NCBI GenBank assembly: GCA_959605275.1
Contig: CAUHFD010000196.1
Span: 1-5,308, forward strand
Direction of reading: 5' to 3'
Length of the DNA stretch: 5,308 bases
Source of the DNA: an uncultured Eubacteriales bacterium
GTDB lineage: Bacteria; Bacillota; Clostridia; Oscillospirales; Ruminococcaceae
Both the position numbers and the translations under genes were made by a program. Every line of letters starts with the position of its first letter. Position 1 is the stretch's first letter. The notes beneath the pieces are model-generated. The model was not told the DNA's origin, made no database searches, and saw nothing but the letters and a program-made list of their open reading frames with translations. Shown in pieces: positions 5,226 through 5,308 of the stretch.

Positions 5226-5254
5226 CCTAATTTTCAGTCCTTTTTGCATTTATT

Positions 5255-5308
5255 TTAAAATTTATGCAACCAATCATTCTTGTTAAAAAGTGTTTCTGCC
5301 ATTTCAAC
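5255..5308 (-). CDS. C-terminal end of an unidentified upstream gene (cut by window edge)
   Basis: The minus-strand frame entering from the window edge reads VEMAETLFNKNDWLHKF and stops with TAA at 5257-5255, 29 nt before the ATG of the next gene. Its composition and the close spacing fit the end of a co-directional gene, possibly the same operon. Seventeen residues are too few to identify a family. The other two minus frames give no better reading. Confidence 0.45.
   Translation of the reverse strand, partial: VEMAETLFNKNDWLHKF

Noticed and set aside
5226..5249. Earlier ATG (5249) for the membrane protein gene
   Set aside because: No ribosome site precedes it, and the AAAAAGGA that serves the ATG at 5225 would fall inside the coding region.

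Overview
The window looks like core chromosome of a low-to-mid-GC Firmicute, most likely a gut-type clostridium (Oscillospirales/Ruminococcaceae-like). The reasons are the protein families (a YmfF/YmfH-type M16 pair, a Firmicutes-style Lgt, an AcpS with the Bacillus-like FAAKEAFSKA motif), strong AAGGA-type ribosome sites, use of TTG and GTG starts, and a base composition in the mid-40s % GC by eye. The genus is inference. No phage, IS, CRISPR or plasmid gene is visible.

All supported genes lie on the minus strand, so transcription runs from high to low coordinates. The order is: the tail of an unidentified gene (5308-5255); a two-helix membrane protein of unknown function (5225-4683); acpS, holo-ACP synthase (4720-4355), overlapping that gene by 38 nt; a 284-bp intergenic region (4354-4071) with a long hairpin, an operator-like palindrome and a promoter; ymfF (4070-2787) and ymfH (2743-1466), a pair of M16 peptidase-fold proteins; a 120-bp intergenic region (1465-1346) with a terminator-like hairpin and a 48-bp AT-rich palindrome; lgt, prolipoprotein diacylglyceryl transferase with a long acidic tail (1345-116); and the first 45 codons of folD (135-1), which starts inside lgt.

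The genes probably form three transcription units: unknown-membrane protein-acpS; ymfF-ymfH; and lgt-folD. Read-through from ymfH into lgt is possible. The M16 pair reads as a heterodimeric zinc protease: YmfH keeps the zinc-binding HxxEH and YmfF keeps the Arg/Tyr pair of the C-terminal half. Lgt acts on lipoprotein precursors in the membrane, AcpS activates acyl carrier protein for lipid synthesis, and FolD supplies one-carbon folates.

I see no clear new defence or mobile system. The most interesting signals are an intrinsic-terminator-like hairpin inside the acpS coding sequence, the loopless 48-bp palindrome before lgt, closely matching translation-start regions in ymfF and ymfH, a repeated AAGGA-N12-start spacing, and the acidic tail of Lgt.
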